DNA of 64,000 nucleotides from Xanthomonas vasicola (GTDB lineage: Bacteria > Pseudomonadota > Gammaproteobacteria > Xanthomonadales > Xanthomonadaceae). Location: the NCBI RefSeq assembly GCF_000772705.2, contig NZ_JSBW02000037.1:92714-156713 (forward strand), given 5' to 3'. Under the pieces are notes generated by a model. It saw only the letters and a program-made list of their open reading frames with translations. It did not search any database and had not been told where the DNA came from. The translations under genes were made by a program, and so were the position numbers. Below, piece after piece: positions 1 through 9,967 of this stretch (position 1 is the first letter of the stretch; each line of letters starts with the position of its first letter).

Positions 1-451
1 TCATTGGCACGAATACCTTCCACAACAGGCCCTTGTTCTTGGCCCAGTTGCCGATGTTTTCCGACCAGATCAGCGCGTCCCAGTTGTTATGCGCCGCAGC
101 CAGGCCAGCGCCGCACAGGCCGCCGATCAAGGCGTGCGAGGACGACGACGGCAGCCCCTTCCACCAGGTAATCAGATTCCAGATGATCCCGCCCAGCAGT
201 GCGCACAAGATCACCTGCGGGGTGACTTCGACCACGTTGGTGTTGAGCAGGCCCGAGGCAATGGTCAGCGCCACGGCGGTGCCGGTCAGCGCGCCGATCA
301 GGTTCATGCCGGCCGCCAGCATCACCGCCCAACCGGGCGAGAGCACCTTGGTGGCGACCACGGTGGCGATGGAGTTGGCGGTGTCGTGGAAGCCGTTGAT
401 GAACTCGAATACCAACGCAGCCAGGATGACCACCAGAACTAAGCTAAGCAC
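1..451 (-). CDS. pit: Inorganic phosphate transporter, PiT family (partial, 3' end outside window)
   Basis: This is the N-terminal 150 residues of an inner-membrane low-affinity phosphate permease. After a hydrophobic first helix comes the PiT signature FEFINGFHDTANSIAT (residues about 15-30), then Gly/Ala-rich membrane segments and a conserved stretch WNLITWWKGLPSSSSHALIGG that is diagnostic of PiT proteins. The start is GTG at 449-451, preceded by GAGG about 8 bases upstream on the minus strand. It lies 9 bases after the stop of the DUF47 gene, so the two are co-transcribed; this DUF47-Pit pairing is common and the upstream protein is thought to regulate the permease. The C-terminal half lies beyond base 1. 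Family assignment is firm; substrate is known for the family, not shown here. Confidence 0.9.
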   Translation of the reverse strand, partial: MLSLVLVVILAALVFEFINGFHDTANSIATVVATKVLSPGWAVMLAAGMNLIGALTGTAVALTIASGLLNTNVVEVTPQVILCALLGGIIWNLITWWKGLPSSSSHALIGGLCGAGLAAAHNNWDALIWSENIGNWAKNKGLLWKVFVPM

Positions 452-460
452 GCGGCGACC

Positions 461-1087
461 TCAGCTGTTCTTCAGCACGATCTGGTAGACCACCACACCT
501 GCCTCGCGGCAACGGTCGATGGCCTTTTCCAGAATCTCGAAGAACTCCTTGAGCAGGAACATCTGCAGCGTGTCCAGGCGGCCGGAATAGATGTCGCGAT
601 ACAGCTCTAGCATCAGCCGGTCGGCTTCGTTTTCGAGCATGCGCAGCTTGTCGTTGAGCGCGGTCATGCGGTCGATGTTCATCTGCGGCAGGTCGGTCAC
701 CATCTCCACCACCACGCCGGCGGCCTGCTCCAGCATCGCTGCGCGCGGGGCGAAGTCGATGTGTTCCAGATGCTTGGTCGCCAGCGAATAGCGGTCGGCG
801 AACTTTTCCACCTGCTTGGGAATCTTGTATAGCGCCGAGCCCAGCGCTTCGATGTCTTCGCGCTCGATCGGGGTCATGAAGCTGTCCACCAGCGCCTGGC
901 CGATCTTGTCGGAGGCGGCGCGTTCGCGCAGGCGGGCCAGCTTGAAGGCGTCCAGCGCGGGTTGGCGGTCGGACTCGCGCATCAGAGCGTGCAACGCCTT
1001 GGTGCTGTCGTAGGCGGCCTGCGCCGCTTCGTTCAGAAGCGAATAGAACTGCTTGCCGGAACCGAAGATGGTCTGCAACGAGAACAT
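461..1087 (-). CDS. DUF47 / PhoU-like Pit accessory protein
   Basis: A 208-residue, all-helical cytoplasmic protein of the DUF47 (PhoU-like, TIGR00153-type) family, which accompanies PiT permeases and is believed to modulate phosphate uptake. It is rich in acidic and Leu heptad-like segments (for example ERIDxLALGSALYKIPKQVEKFADR in degenerate form at residues 75-98) and lacks a signal peptide or membrane segment. Length is normal for the family. It is the first gene of a two-gene operon with the downstream Pit permease (9-base gap). The ATG at 1085-1087 was chosen because family members begin with a similar MFSLQTIFG-like sequence; the longer frame upstream is arginine-rich shadow sequence. 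Confidence 0.9.
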   Translation of the reverse strand: MFSLQTIFGSGKQFYSLLNEAAQAAYDSTKALHALMRESDRQPALDAFKLARLRERAASDKIGQALVDSFMTPIEREDIEALGSALYKIPKQVEKFADRYSLATKHLEHIDFAPRAAMLEQAAGVVVEMVTDLPQMNIDRMTALNDKLRMLENEADRLMLELYRDIYSGRLDTLQMFLLKEFFEILEKAIDRCREAGVVVYQIVLKNS

Positions 1088-1360
1088 GGGTGGACAACTT
1101 CCTGCCGTCGAGGGAGAGACAGCGCCAGGCGCGAATTATGACCGTTCCATGACCTCTCTGGGTATCTCGCGCCAAGAACCTGCCTTCACATCGGCATTTC
1201 CCGGCTCGAACCACCCTGTGGTTTGCTAACATGCCCCCGCGCCTTCGGGTGCACCCTATGGAAGACGACCCTATCCCCCCGTGTTGCCGCCCGGCCTGTT
1301 CGCCCGCCGGCAGACCCAGTGCTCCCCCGCCCTCCCCTTCACTGACCGGGGAAGACGCCC

Positions 1361-2701
1361 GTGGTTGAGTTTTTAATCGTCATCGCCCTGATTGTGTTGA
1401 ATGGCTTCTTCGCCATGTCGGAGATGTCGTTGATGACCTCGCGCAAGAGCCGCCTGAAGCAGATGGCCGGCTCCAGCAAGCGCGCCGCACGGGCGCTGGC
1501 ATTGGCGGAAAGCCCGGAAAACTTCCTCTCCACGGTCCAGATCGGTATCACCCTGATCGGCATCCTGACCGGTGTGTTCGGCGGCGAAGCGATTGGTGAG
1601 GCCATCGCCAGTTGGCTGCAGGGCGTGTTCCCGGCCCTGGCGGCCTCGTTCGAACTGGTCGGCAAGCCGCGTCCTTATTCGGTCGTCATCGGCAGCACCC
1701 TGGCGGTGGCGCTGATCACCTTCCTGACGCTGATCTTCGGCGAGCTGGTGCCCAAGCGGTTGGCGTTGCGCAATTCCGAAGACATCGCAGGCTTCGTTGC
1801 GGTGCCGATGGCCTGGCTGGCCAAGATTGCTGCGCCCGGGGTGTGGGTGTTGGCGCGCTCCACCCGGCTGGTCCTGCGGATGTTGGGCATGGGCAAGAAT
1901 GAATCGGCATCGGTGACCGAAGAAGAGATCCGCATGCTGGTGGCCGAAAGCCACGAAGCCGGGGTGATCGACGCGCACGAGCGCGACATGATGAATCGCG
2001 TGATGCGGCTGGGCGACCGCACCGCCGACAGCCTGATGACACCGCGCAACCGCATCGCCTGGCTGGACGCCAACGCCGAGCCGGAACGCAATCTGCAGGT
2101 GATGCGCGAGCATGAATTTTCCCGCTACCCGGTCTATCGTGGCAGCGACCAGGACATTGCCGGCGTGCTGGAAGTCAAATCGCTGGTCACGCGCATGGGC
2201 GGGCACGGCGAGAACCTGTTCCAGGCACTACGCGATACCTTGTTCGTGTCCGAATCCACGCACGCGATGAAGTTGCTGGAAATCTTTCGCGAAGAACAGC
2301 AGTCGATGGCGCTGGTAGTCGACGAATACGGCGAAATCCGCGGCTTGGTGACCATCAGCGACCTGATGGGCGCGGTGGTCGGCCGTCTGCAGGCGGTCGA
2401 AAATACCGACGAAGACGCGCTGGTGATCACGCGTGCCGACGGCTCGCTGCTGATCGACGGCTCGCTGCCGGTAGAAGAACTCCGCGAAGTGCTCGGTGCC
2501 GACTTGCCGGACGCCGACGAAGGCGATTACCACACGCTTGCGGGCCTGTGCATTTACTACTTCGGGCGCATTCCGCAGGCCGGCGAATTCTTCGATTGGG
2601 CCGGCTGGCGCATCGAGATTGTCGACCTGGATGGTGCGCGCGTGGACAAGCTGCTGTTGAGCCGACTAGGCGACGAGGACAGCGATGACATCGTCGGATG
2701 A
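1361..2701 (+). CDS. CNNM/CorC-HlyC family transmembrane CBS-domain protein
   Basis: A 446-residue member of the UPF0053 (YtfL/YfjD-like) family. The N-terminal DUF21 domain (about residues 1-195) has three to four membrane helices and the start sequence LIVIALIVLNGFFAMSEMSLM typical of the family. A CBS-domain pair follows (about 205-335, beginning at SLMTPRNRIAWLD), and a C-terminal CorC_HlyC domain (about 355-435). Members act in Mg/Co tolerance or polyamine export; annotations as haemolysin are historical. The start is GTG at 1361, where the hydrophobic N-terminus begins. It overlaps the next gene, exoD, by 17 bases and is probably co-transcribed with it. The specific substrate cannot be told from sequence. 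Confidence 0.9.
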   Translation: MVEFLIVIALIVLNGFFAMSEMSLMTSRKSRLKQMAGSSKRAARALALAESPENFLSTVQIGITLIGILTGVFGGEAIGEAIASWLQGVFPALAASFELVGKPRPYSVVIGSTLAVALITFLTLIFGELVPKRLALRNSEDIAGFVAVPMAWLAKIAAPGVWVLARSTRLVLRMLGMGKNESASVTEEEIRMLVAESHEAGVIDAHERDMMNRVMRLGDRTADSLMTPRNRIAWLDANAEPERNLQVMREHEFSRYPVYRGSDQDIAGVLEVKSLVTRMGGHGENLFQALRDTLFVSESTHAMKLLEIFREEQQSMALVVDEYGEIRGLVTISDLMGAVVGRLQAVENTDEDALVITRADGSLLIDGSLPVEELREVLGADLPDADEGDYHTLAGLCIYYFGRIPQAGEFFDWAGWRIEIVDLDGARVDKLLLSRLGDEDSDDIVG

Positions 2702-3353
2702 CGGCAGCGCGCCGCGCGACGACACCAGCGAGCAGATGCGTTACCGCAACGAAGGCATCCGCAGCTTGTTGGCGGCCTTCAGCGAGGGCGACCCGGACCA
2801 GGTGTTACGTGTCCGCGAGATCTTGGCAGACCTGCAGCAAAGCGCTTTCGGCGTGTTTTTGTTCCTGGCGATCCTGCCCTCGTTCATCCCGATTCCCGGC
2901 GTGGCCGGTGGCATCAGCGGCCCGCTGACGGTATTGATCGGCCTGCAAATGATGTGCTGCCTGCGCAAGCCATGGGTGCCGCGCTTCATCGGCGAACGTG
3001 GGCCGCGCCGTCGCACTAGCCAGCGCTTCGTCTCCAAATTGGGACCGACGCTGCAACGCCTGGATCGCCTGCTCAAACCACGTCTGCACGGCATGCTGGA
3101 CCGGATGCCGGCGCAGGTATTCACCGGCGTGCTGCTGGTGCTGGTCGGCATATTGCTGACGCTGCCGATTCCGTTGACCAACTATCTTTTCGGGTTGATC
3201 CTGCTGCTGTTCGCGCTAGCCCTGCTCGAACGCGACGGTGCGCTGATGCTGGTGGGCTGGGCCGCTGCGCTGATCTCGGTGGCCGTATTCGGCGTCACTT
3301 CCGACCAGCTGGTGGACCTGATTCGCGACTGGTGGCCGGACGCCTGGCGCTGA
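2685..3353 (+). CDS. exoD: ExoD family exopolysaccharide-synthesis-associated membrane protein
   Basis: A 222-residue integral membrane protein of the ExoD family. After a hydrophilic N-terminus (about 45 residues) comes the family core with FLFLAILPSFIPIPGVAGG (about residues 58-76), GLQMMCCLRKPWVPRF, and three to four further membrane segments at the C-terminus (VLLVLVGILLTLPIPLTNYLFG and following). ExoD was first linked to exopolysaccharide production and nodule invasion in Sinorhizobium; its biochemical role is unknown. The ATG lies inside the end of the CNNM gene with GAGGA just upstream, which suggests translational coupling. It is convergent with the next gene. Confidence 0.87.
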   Translation: MTSSDDGSAPRDDTSEQMRYRNEGIRSLLAAFSEGDPDQVLRVREILADLQQSAFGVFLFLAILPSFIPIPGVAGGISGPLTVLIGLQMMCCLRKPWVPRFIGERGPRRRTSQRFVSKLGPTLQRLDRLLKPRLHGMLDRMPAQVFTGVLLVLVGILLTLPIPLTNYLFGLILLLFALALLERDGALMLVGWAAALISVAVFGVTSDQLVDLIRDWWPDAWR

Positions 3354-3384
3354 GCGCAAGACGTCCGGCGCGTGTCTGACGCAG

Positions 3385-3885
3385 TTACTTCAGATCGACC
3401 ACACGGTTGTCCGACAGGCTGGCGGTATCGTCGGTCACTGCCGTCATCACGAAGTACAGCGCCTTGCCGAGCAACCCGCTGGGGCCATCCCAGTATTCGG
3501 CCGATTCGGCGCGCACGTGGATCAGGCGCAGGTTCGGGTCGTCCTTGCCGCCCGGGAAAAACACCTTCATTGCCGGGGACCACAGTGCGTCGATCTTGGC
3601 GCGGTCATGGACCACGCGTGCGGTACCGGCCACCGAGACATAGGTGTTTTTCGATGCCGAGGCATAGGCCACGTTGACGCGCGGATCGGCGGCGATTTCC
3701 GCCACTTTCGGGCTGTCGGCGGCGGTGGCGAACCACAGGTCGCCGTCGAACTCGACTTCCTGCGTGCCCAGCGGGCGGCTCACCAATTTACCGTCGGCCG
3801 ACACGGTGGTGAACATCGCGATGTCCACGCCGCGAATCAATTCGGCCAACTGCTTAATGCTCTCGCTGCGTTCCTGAAATTGCAT
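3385..3885 (-). CDS. FMN-binding general stress protein (pyridoxamine 5'-phosphate oxidase-like fold)
   Basis: A 166-residue cytoplasmic protein of the general stress protein 26 family (split-barrel FMN-binding fold, Pyrid_ox_like). Diagnostic segments are AMFTTVSADGKLVSRPL (residues about 24-40), DLWFATAADSPKVAEI and a C-terminal AESAEYWDGPSG motif close to residue 130. Xanthomonas homologues are reported to bind FMN/FAD; the physiological substrate is unknown. Single gene, transcribed away from the luciferase-like gene's 3' end, with about 60 bases between them. No signal peptide. Assignment to the family is strong; enzymatic activity is inference. Confidence 0.88.
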   Translation of the reverse strand: MQFQERSESIKQLAELIRGVDIAMFTTVSADGKLVSRPLGTQEVEFDGDLWFATAADSPKVAEIAADPRVNVAYASASKNTYVSVAGTARVVHDRAKIDALWSPAMKVFFPGGKDDPNLRLIHVRAESAEYWDGPSGLLGKALYFVMTAVTDDTASLSDNRVVDLK

Positions 3886-3945
3886 GCTTGTCTTCCAAAT
3901 GGATGTGCACGCATCACAGCGGATCGCCGCGCAAAGCGACGTGAA

Positions 3946-4947
3946 TCACGCGGTGGTCACGTCCAGTTCGCGGCATGCAGCCGCGGCAATTTCGAATGAG
4001 CGCAAACGTGCTGCGTGGTCGTAGATGTTGGCGGTGAACAACAGTTCGTCCGGCGTGTGGCGCTCAATGAAATCGGCCACGCCTTGGCTGATCTGCTCGG
4101 CATCGCCGAGGACAGTGCAAGCCAATGCCCGCTCCACACCCACGCGCTCATGCGGCTGCCAGAAGCTGTCGATGTCGTCGATGGGCGCGGGAATCTTGCC
4201 CGGCTTGCCGCGACGCAGATTGACGAAGCTCTGCTGTTGGGTAGTAAACAGACAGCGTGCCTGCGCTTCGGTGTCGGCCGCCACCACATTCAAGGCCAGC
4301 ATCACGTGCGGCTTGGCCAGCTGTGCCGACGGGCGGAATTCGCGGCGATAGATCGCCACCGCTTGGTCCATCGCGTCGGGTGCGAAGTGCGAGGCGAACG
4401 CAAACGACAAACCCATCGCTGCCGCCAGACGTGCACTGAACAGGCTCGACCCCAGCAACCATACCGGCACCTCAAGCCCTGCGCCGGGCACGGCCTGTAC
4501 GAGCTGCCCCGGCACCGCCGGTGCGAAATAGCGCATCAATTCAGCCACGTCCTGCGGGAAGTGGTCGGCGCTGTCGAAGTAGCGACGCAGCGCGCGTGCG
4601 GTGGGCTGGTCGGTACCGGGCGCACGGCCCAGGCCCAGGTCGATGCGCTGCTGATACAGCGAGGCCAGCGTGCCGAATTGTTCGGCCACCTGCAGCGGGG
4701 CGTGATTGGGCAACATGATGCCGCCGGCACCGACACGGATGGTCTTGGTGCCGCCAGCGACATGGCCGATCAACACAGCAGTGGCGGCGCTGGCGATGCC
4801 CGGCATGTTGTGGTGCTCGGCCAGCCAGTAGCGTTGATAGCCCCAGCGCTCGGCGTGCTGAGCCAGATCGAGCATATTGGCGAAGGCCTGGGTGGTATCG
4901 CTGCCCTCGCAGACTGGCGCCAGATCGAGCACGGAAATGGGGGTCAT
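3946..4947 (-). CDS. LLM-class flavin-dependent oxidoreductase (luciferase-like monooxygenase)
   Basis: A 333-residue bacterial-luciferase-like TIM-barrel protein. The N-terminus [18 protein letters not shown] with [30 protein letters not shown] is the hallmark of the YhbW-type subgroup (TIGR03558-like), followed by the flavin-site region [25 protein letters not shown] and [13 protein letters not shown]. The open frame extends upstream to 5292, but ATG 4945-4947 was chosen because family homology starts there and GGAG lies about 8 bases upstream. It is a single gene divergent from the MFS transporter. Substrate is unknown; members use reduced flavin for oxidation of diverse small molecules. 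Confidence 0.9.
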   Translation of the reverse strand: MTPISVLDLAPVCEGSDTTQAFANMLDLAQHAERWGYQRYWLAEHHNMPGIASAATAVLIGHVAGGTKTIRVGAGGIMLPNHAPLQVAEQFGTLASLYQQRIDLGLGRAPGTDQPTARALRRYFDSADHFPQDVAELMRYFAPAVPGQLVQAVPGAGLEVPVWLLGSSLFSARLAAAMGLSFAFASHFAPDAMDQAVAIYRREFRPSAQLAKPHVMLALNVVAADTEAQARCLFTTQQQSFVNLRRGKPGKIPAPIDDIDSFWQPHERVGVERALACTVLGDAEQISQGVADFIERHTPDELLFTANIYDHAARLRSFEIAAAACRELDVTTA

Positions 4948-5290
4948 CGGGTGACTCCGGAGAAGAGTGATGTGCAAGAGATGGGGCTGGCCTGGCGGCT
5001 TTGCCAGCGGCTCGGAGGGTGCTGAGGGGATTACAGCATTCCAGCAGTCGGACAACGGACGGATTGATGGGCTCGGACAAGCAGCAGCTGGACTGTTGAG
5101 CTTGCTGCTGGCAGAGCGCGCTGTATCTGCGGGTTGGGTGGTGCTTCGGTGCCGATGTGGTCGCATTCGCTCCGTTTGCGCGACCACATCATTTCGATAC
5201 AAGCGAATACTCGGCACCCTCCCGCGCGCAGACGAACGCATCGACTGCGCGACGAAGCGTGGCCGCTGTGCGAGCTGGACGCTGGCTATC
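4948..5290. other. Divergent intergenic region between LLM oxidoreductase and MFS genes
   Basis: About 340 bases between two divergently transcribed genes. Open frames continue through it on both strands but carry no recognisable protein sequence. It must hold the promoters of both flanking genes. I see no convincing inverted repeat or operator. Confidence 0.5.
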
Positions 5291-6745
5291 ATGGCGATGC
5301 CCTGCCTGCGCTACCTGCCCATGTCTCCAACTGCCTCGCCCGCCCCTGCACAGCCCTCACCTGCAGCACAGATCGCGGCGCGGATCGATCGGTTGCCGGC
5401 CAGTGCGACGCTATGGCGATTGGTGGGGTTGCTCGCACTGGGAGGGTTCTTCGAGTTGTACGACCTGTTCCAGACTGCCTACATCAGCCCCGGGCTGATG
5501 CGCGACGGCATTTTTGCCAGCGGTGCGGATGGCGCGTTCGGCATGTCCGATCAAGCCGCATTTGCGGCGGCAACCTTCCTCGGGCTGTTTGTCGGTGCCG
5601 CGTTATTGAGCCCGTTTGCCGACCGGTTCGGGCGTCGGCCGGTGTTTACCTTCGCCTTGATCTGGTACACCGCTGCGACTGTCGCGATGGGCCTGCAGAG
5701 CACTGCTACCGGGGTGATCGTGCTGCGCTTTGTGGTCGGCATCGGGTTGGGGATCGAGCTGGTTACCATCGACACCTATCTGTCCGAACTGGTGCCGAGG
5801 CACATGCGCAGTGCGGCGTTTGCATTTTCATTTTTCGTGCAATTTCTGGCGGTACCCACGGTGGCGCTGACTGCGTGGATGTTGGTGCCGTATGCGCCCT
5901 TGGGTGTGAGCGGCTGGCGCTGGGTGGTATTGCTCAGCGGTGTGTTTGCGCTGGCGATCTGGTGGCTGCGCAGCCGCTTACCAGAATCGGCGCGCTGGTT
6001 GGCCGCGCATGACCGACATGCAGAAGCCGATGCAGTAGTGACCGAGCTGGAAGCGCGCTGCATGCGCGATGTGGGTGCGCCATTGCCTGAGCCGCAGGCA
6101 GCCGCACCCTCGCCTGCCGGCGTCATGCCGACATCGCTGCTGTGGCGCGCGCCATATCGCGGGCGCATCGGCATGTTGGTGGTCTTCCATGTGTTTCAGG
6201 CGATCGGCTTCTTCGGTTTCGGCAACTGGCTACCGGCGCTGATCTCGGCACAAGGCGCTGGCGCAGGGGTGACCAAGAGCCTTGCGTATTCCTTTGCAAT
6301 CTCGCTGGCCTACCCGCTGGCGCCGTTGCTGTTGCTGCGGTTTGCGCAGCGCTGGGAAAACAAATGGCAGATCACCGCATCGGCGTTGGGCGCGGTGCTG
6401 TTCGGCGGGCTGTTCGCGTTACAGCATGAAGCCGTCGGCATGGTGCTGTGCGGGGCGATGGTTGCGTTCTGCAACGCCTGGATGAGCTTTGCCTATCACG
6501 GCTATCAGGCAGAGCTGTTCCCGACCGGCTTGCGCGCGCGTGCGGTGGGCTTTTGTTATTCGTTCAGCCGCCTGTCCACCGCGGTGAGCAGCGTGCTGAT
6601 CGGTTGGCTGCTTGCGCAAGTCGGCAGCCATGGCGTCCTGGCCTTCATCGCGCTCAGCATGTCGATCGTGGCGAGCGTGATTGCAGTGTTCGGGCCGCGC
6701 ACACGCAATCGTGCGCTGGAAGAGATTGCGGGTGAAAACGGCTAA
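5291..6745 (+). CDS. MFS transporter, sugar/aromatic-acid porter type
   Basis: A 484-residue inner-membrane major facilitator with about 12 membrane helices. The signature loop between helices 2 and 3, [11 protein letters not shown], is at about residue 110; the first helix region [21 protein letters not shown] carries an acidic motif typical of the metabolite:H+ and aromatic-acid:H+ symporters. A central cytoplasmic loop separates the two six-helix bundles (about residues 235-275). The open frame reaches to 4967, but the hydrophilic 40-residue leader from ATG 5291 is already ample; ATG 5297 or 5321 are alternatives, and no strong ribosome site decides between them. Single gene; substrate unknown. 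Confidence 0.85.
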   Translation: MAMPCLRYLPMSPTASPAPAQPSPAAQIAARIDRLPASATLWRLVGLLALGGFFELYDLFQTAYISPGLMRDGIFASGADGAFGMSDQAAFAAATFLGLFVGAALLSPFADRFGRRPVFTFALIWYTAATVAMGLQSTATGVIVLRFVVGIGLGIELVTIDTYLSELVPRHMRSAAFAFSFFVQFLAVPTVALTAWMLVPYAPLGVSGWRWVVLLSGVFALAIWWLRSRLPESARWLAAHDRHAEADAVVTELEARCMRDVGAPLPEPQAAAPSPAGVMPTSLLWRAPYRGRIGMLVVFHVFQAIGFFGFGNWLPALISAQGAGAGVTKSLAYSFAISLAYPLAPLLLLRFAQRWENKWQITASALGAVLFGGLFALQHEAVGMVLCGAMVAFCNAWMSFAYHGYQAELFPTGLRARAVGFCYSFSRLSTAVSSVLIGWLLAQVGSHGVLAFIALSMSIVASVIAVFGPRTRNRALEEIAGENG

Positions 6746-6758
6746 ACGCGGTGACTAG

Positions 6759-6777
6759 GCGCACGCCTGGCGTGCGC
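6759..6777. terminator. Short GC hairpin between convergent genes
   Basis: GCGCACGC (6759-6766) pairs with GCGTGCGC (6770-6777) around a 3-base loop, 14 bases after the MFS stop. There is no T-run, so factor-independent termination is only possible, not shown. Confidence 0.35.
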
Positions 6778-6898
6778 GGCCGGTGCGCAGCGCAACCAGC
6801 CCATCAAGCGCCTGCGTGTTTCGACTTGAGCCTGATGATTGCGCGCTCTGTGTTGTGAGCGCCTTCCGGAGCGAACGACCCGCCAGCGTGTGACGCGC

Positions 6899-8647
6899 CT
6901 AGCGCACGTCGTACGGTGTGGCAATTTCCGCCGAGCTGATATGCACTCGTCTAGCAGGTGCACCACCCAAGGTCACCGTGCGATCCGCCACCGCGGCCAG
7001 GCTGGTGCGATGCGACACCACCACCAGCACGGTATGTGGCAGACGCGCGCGCAAGGTGCTTAGCAGCTGATGTTCGGCATCGGCGTCCAGCGCGCTAGTT
7101 GCTTCGTCCAACACCGCCAGGGTCGGCCGCCGCAGCAACACCTGCGCCAACAACAGGCGTTGCGACTCGCCGCCAGAGAGGCGCCCGTCCTGCGCATGGA
7201 TCGGCGTGTCCAGGCCTTGCGCATCGCGCTGCAGCCGCGCACACAGGCAAACATCGGCCAGCACTTCCCACATGCGAGCGTCGGAGGCACCGGGCAGCGC
7301 CCACTGCAGGCAATCGCGCACCGTGTGTTGCCACGGCCGGACGCCCTGGCCGATATAGGCGCTGTGTCGCACCAGCTGTCGATAGGCGGAAAACGTGAGC
7401 CGGCGCCCGCCCATGTGCGCAACGAATTGCGCCGGCAGCGTCTGGCCGGAAAGCACGTCCATCAGACTGCTCTTGCCCACGCCGGAGGCGCCTACCACTA
7501 ACGTCATCTGACCTGGCACCAGCAAGATTGATTCGAGTGCAAGCTGCGGCAGCGGAGGTGACAGCCCAATGTGTTCGATATGTACCGCGGCCGGCAATGG
7601 TTCGGCGGTTTCTTCCGGCACATGAGCACGCGCAACGCCCAGGTCCACATAGCGGCGCCACAACTGCAGCGCCGGCCATGCCGAACGTAATTGCTGCACG
7701 CTCTGTCGTGTGGTGACCAGGTACGGCAGCAAGCGGCCAAGCAACAGACTGACGGTGATCAGCGCAGCGCGATCGGCCCCCTGCCAGCGATTGGCCAACA
7801 CCAGAATGCCGGCAATGGCGACCACCGCAGTGAGCTCGAGCAGCAGTCGGCTGCCGGCAACCAGCTCTTGCTGTTGCGCATACCCCTGCCCCAGCCGCGC
7901 CGAGATGCGCGCGTAATGCGTTGTCTCGACGTTTTCACGCTGAAACGAACGCACGTGGCGCAGACGACGCGGAAAATCTTCGCTTAGCCAGAACAGCTGC
8001 GTCATGTCCGCCACATAGGCACGACTGATACGTGACTGTGCATCGGCGCTGGAAATACGTAAGCCCAACCACGCCAGCACCGCCAGCAGCGGTGCGGCGA
8101 TCAATAGCACAGGGGCGATCAGCACTGCGATGCACACGCTCACCAGCGCAGTGGTGGCCGCGACCAATAGCTGCAGCACCGCGCTAAAGCCTTGCGTGGC
8201 GATCTCGATGTTGTAGGTGAGCACATTGGCGATTTCTGCCGAACTGGCACCGGACAAGGCAGGCAATGGCGCATCGATCAGTGCCGCATGCACGCGTGCC
8301 CGCAGACCGATGGCATAGCGGCTGGTCAAGCGCGCGGCCAGCCGTGCGCTCTGCCAGCGCAAGGCGGCAAATAGTACGCTCACCGCCACAAACAGGCTCG
8401 CCTGCATGGCTAGCCCGCCCGGTAATGCCAAGCGATAGCCGGCCAGTTGCACGCTGTGACCGGGCTGCACCAGCGGCAGCAGACACACGGCCACAATGCT
8501 GCCGACCAACGCGGCGGCCAACGATAACGCGACGTAAAGTGCAATCGTCGCCATGTCTGCCGGCACCAGGGTGCTCACGAAGTGCTGCAGCATGGTGCGC
8601 ATGCGCTGCTGCGCTGTCATCGCCGGCATCTCAGGTGCGTACAACAT
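6899..8647 (-). CDS. ABC exporter, fused permease and ATPase
   Basis: A 582-residue half-transporter. The N-terminal two thirds hold about six membrane helices (for example TIALYVALSLAAALVGSIVAVCLLPL at about residues 35-60). The ATPase has Walker A GASGVGKSS near residue 387, signature LSGGESQR near 489 and Walker B LAVLDEATSALD near 507, followed by the H-loop VVVSHRTSL. It exports an unknown substrate as a homodimer, by family analogy with lipid, peptide or siderophore exporters. It is immediately downstream of the HprK-like gene on the same strand, so the two form an operon. Several ATGs (8647, 8629, 8620) could serve as start. The permease part is divergent and I could not place it in a named subfamily. 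Confidence 0.87.
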   Translation of the reverse strand: MLYAPEMPAMTAQQRMRTMLQHFVSTLVPADMATIALYVALSLAAALVGSIVAVCLLPLVQPGHSVQLAGYRLALPGGLAMQASLFVAVSVLFAALRWQSARLAARLTSRYAIGLRARVHAALIDAPLPALSGASSAEIANVLTYNIEIATQGFSAVLQLLVAATTALVSVCIAVLIAPVLLIAAPLLAVLAWLGLRISSADAQSRISRAYVADMTQLFWLSEDFPRRLRHVRSFQRENVETTHYARISARLGQGYAQQQELVAGSRLLLELTAVVAIAGILVLANRWQGADRAALITVSLLLGRLLPYLVTTRQSVQQLRSAWPALQLWRRYVDLGVARAHVPEETAEPLPAAVHIEHIGLSPPLPQLALESILLVPGQMTLVVGASGVGKSSLMDVLSGQTLPAQFVAHMGGRRLTFSAYRQLVRHSAYIGQGVRPWQHTVRDCLQWALPGASDARMWEVLADVCLCARLQRDAQGLDTPIHAQDGRLSGGESQRLLLAQVLLRRPTLAVLDEATSALDADAEHQLLSTLRARLPHTVLVVVSHRTSLAAVADRTVTLGGAPARRVHISSAEIATPYDVR

Positions 8648-8713
8648 GCATTTCCCAGCGTGCTACCACGGGTTGTCGCCTACTTGCGCTGCGGCACGCT
8701 TGCGGGCAACTGC

Positions 8714-9772
8714 TCATTGCAACAACTGCAGCAGCGCATCCACCGATGCCTGCGGGTGCGTGCCACGATGCAAGGTAAACATGCCGATGCGCTGCACCTG
8801 TTCGACAAACCGCTGCCAGCCGGGCTGACCAGCGGCATAGGGTTGATCGTGGGCCAGGGAAGCAGCGACCTGCTTTGTCGGTACCGCCACCAGGCGCTGC
8901 GCCGAGACGCTGGCCGGTGTCCTTGAAAGCATCACCACCGCGTGCAACTGCATGGGCTTAGCCGCGAGATGCGCACGACCATGGCGGATATCGACCTCGT
9001 ACTTTTCCACACCGCTGCGGCGGCGGATTACCGGCGATGCGCTGATCCATGCGCGCGTCTGCGCATCTACCAGGCCCAGCGCTTCGGCGCGCAGATGCAG
9101 GAAATTGGCAACGCCGGTGGTCAGCAGGCTGTCCGGCGCCACGAAGACGCCGTCTTCGGCAATGAAGTCCAGGCCGTGGAGCAGGCTATGCAAGGCCAGC
9201 GTCGATTTACCCGCACCACTGGCGCCGAGCAGCAACACGCCGCGGCCGCGCTGACCGACGCAGGCGCCATGTAACGGCACCAGCCCGATGCCACGCGCGG
9301 CCAGCAGGAACACGGCGAATTCGATCAACTCGTAACGCACGTGATACGCGTGGGCGAGCATGTCTTCGGACACGACCAGCATTGCGCGGTGCTGCGGCAC
9401 CGACAGCATCAGGTAATTGCACGCATCCATGACGCCGCATAGCAAGCCACCGCTGGCATGCGTGCGCACCGGTGGCGGTTCTGCACCGATGCTGCCCGGC
9501 GCACGCGGCAGCAGGTCCAGCGTGACGTGAAATTCTGGTGCGCCCGGCAAGCGATGCGCGGGCAAGCCGGCATAAGCGGTATCGACCAGTGCCAGTAGCG
9601 CTTCGCTATCGCTTTGGAAGTGAAACAACGCGCCGAGAATCTGCCGACGCACGGTCAAGCACCGCGGACGCTGCTCGCCGAACGGATCCGCCGCCACTGC
9701 AGCCCCTGTTGCGATAGCGGTTGTGCCATCGCTCAACGAGATGTGTTCCGCCCATGCAGCCGACTGCGGCAT
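8714..9772 (-). CDS. HPr kinase/phosphorylase-like (HprK-related) protein
   Basis: A 352-residue protein whose middle contains an HprK C-terminal-type P-loop, GASGAGKST (about residues 180-188), followed by LHGLDFIAEDGVFV, the acidic stretch seen in HPr serine kinases. Genuine HprK phosphorylates HPr; related kinases of this size occur in peptide-modification and surface-polysaccharide clusters with unknown substrates. No HPr gene is nearby, so a role in the glycan locus is more likely than sugar control. ATG 9770-9772 is preferred over TTG 9784. It is divergent from the radical SAM gene (about 195 bases between) and precedes the ABC exporter. Confidence 0.75.
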   Translation of the reverse strand: MPQSAAWAEHISLSDGTTAIATGAAVAADPFGEQRPRCLTVRRQILGALFHFQSDSEALLALVDTAYAGLPAHRLPGAPEFHVTLDLLPRAPGSIGAEPPPVRTHASGGLLCGVMDACNYLMLSVPQHRAMLVVSEDMLAHAYHVRYELIEFAVFLLAARGIGLVPLHGACVGQRGRGVLLLGASGAGKSTLALHSLLHGLDFIAEDGVFVAPDSLLTTGVANFLHLRAEALGLVDAQTRAWISASPVIRRRSGVEKYEVDIRHGRAHLAAKPMQLHAVVMLSRTPASVSAQRLVAVPTKQVAASLAHDQPYAAGQPGWQRFVEQVQRIGMFTLHRGTHPQASVDALLQLLQ

Positions 9773-9967
9773 GCCTGTATCCAATGCACTGAATCAGCCG
9801 ATGTGTGTCGATTCTCTACAGAAAGGTTGCGTCGCCAGCGGCTGTGTCTGCGCAAACCACTACGCAACCAAAGGCGCCTGCATGCGCACCTACTGCCGAG
9901 CCGAATGCCGGCGTCTGCGCACGCCGCCGCTGCGCCCGCCTGGCGACAGAACGAGAGCCTTGTGCAG

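Noticed and set aside
3517..5025. Plus-strand frames of 160 and 336 residues opposite the FMN protein and the luciferase-like gene
   Set aside because: His/Arg/Gln-rich shadows without domain similarity; both minus-strand genes are clear.
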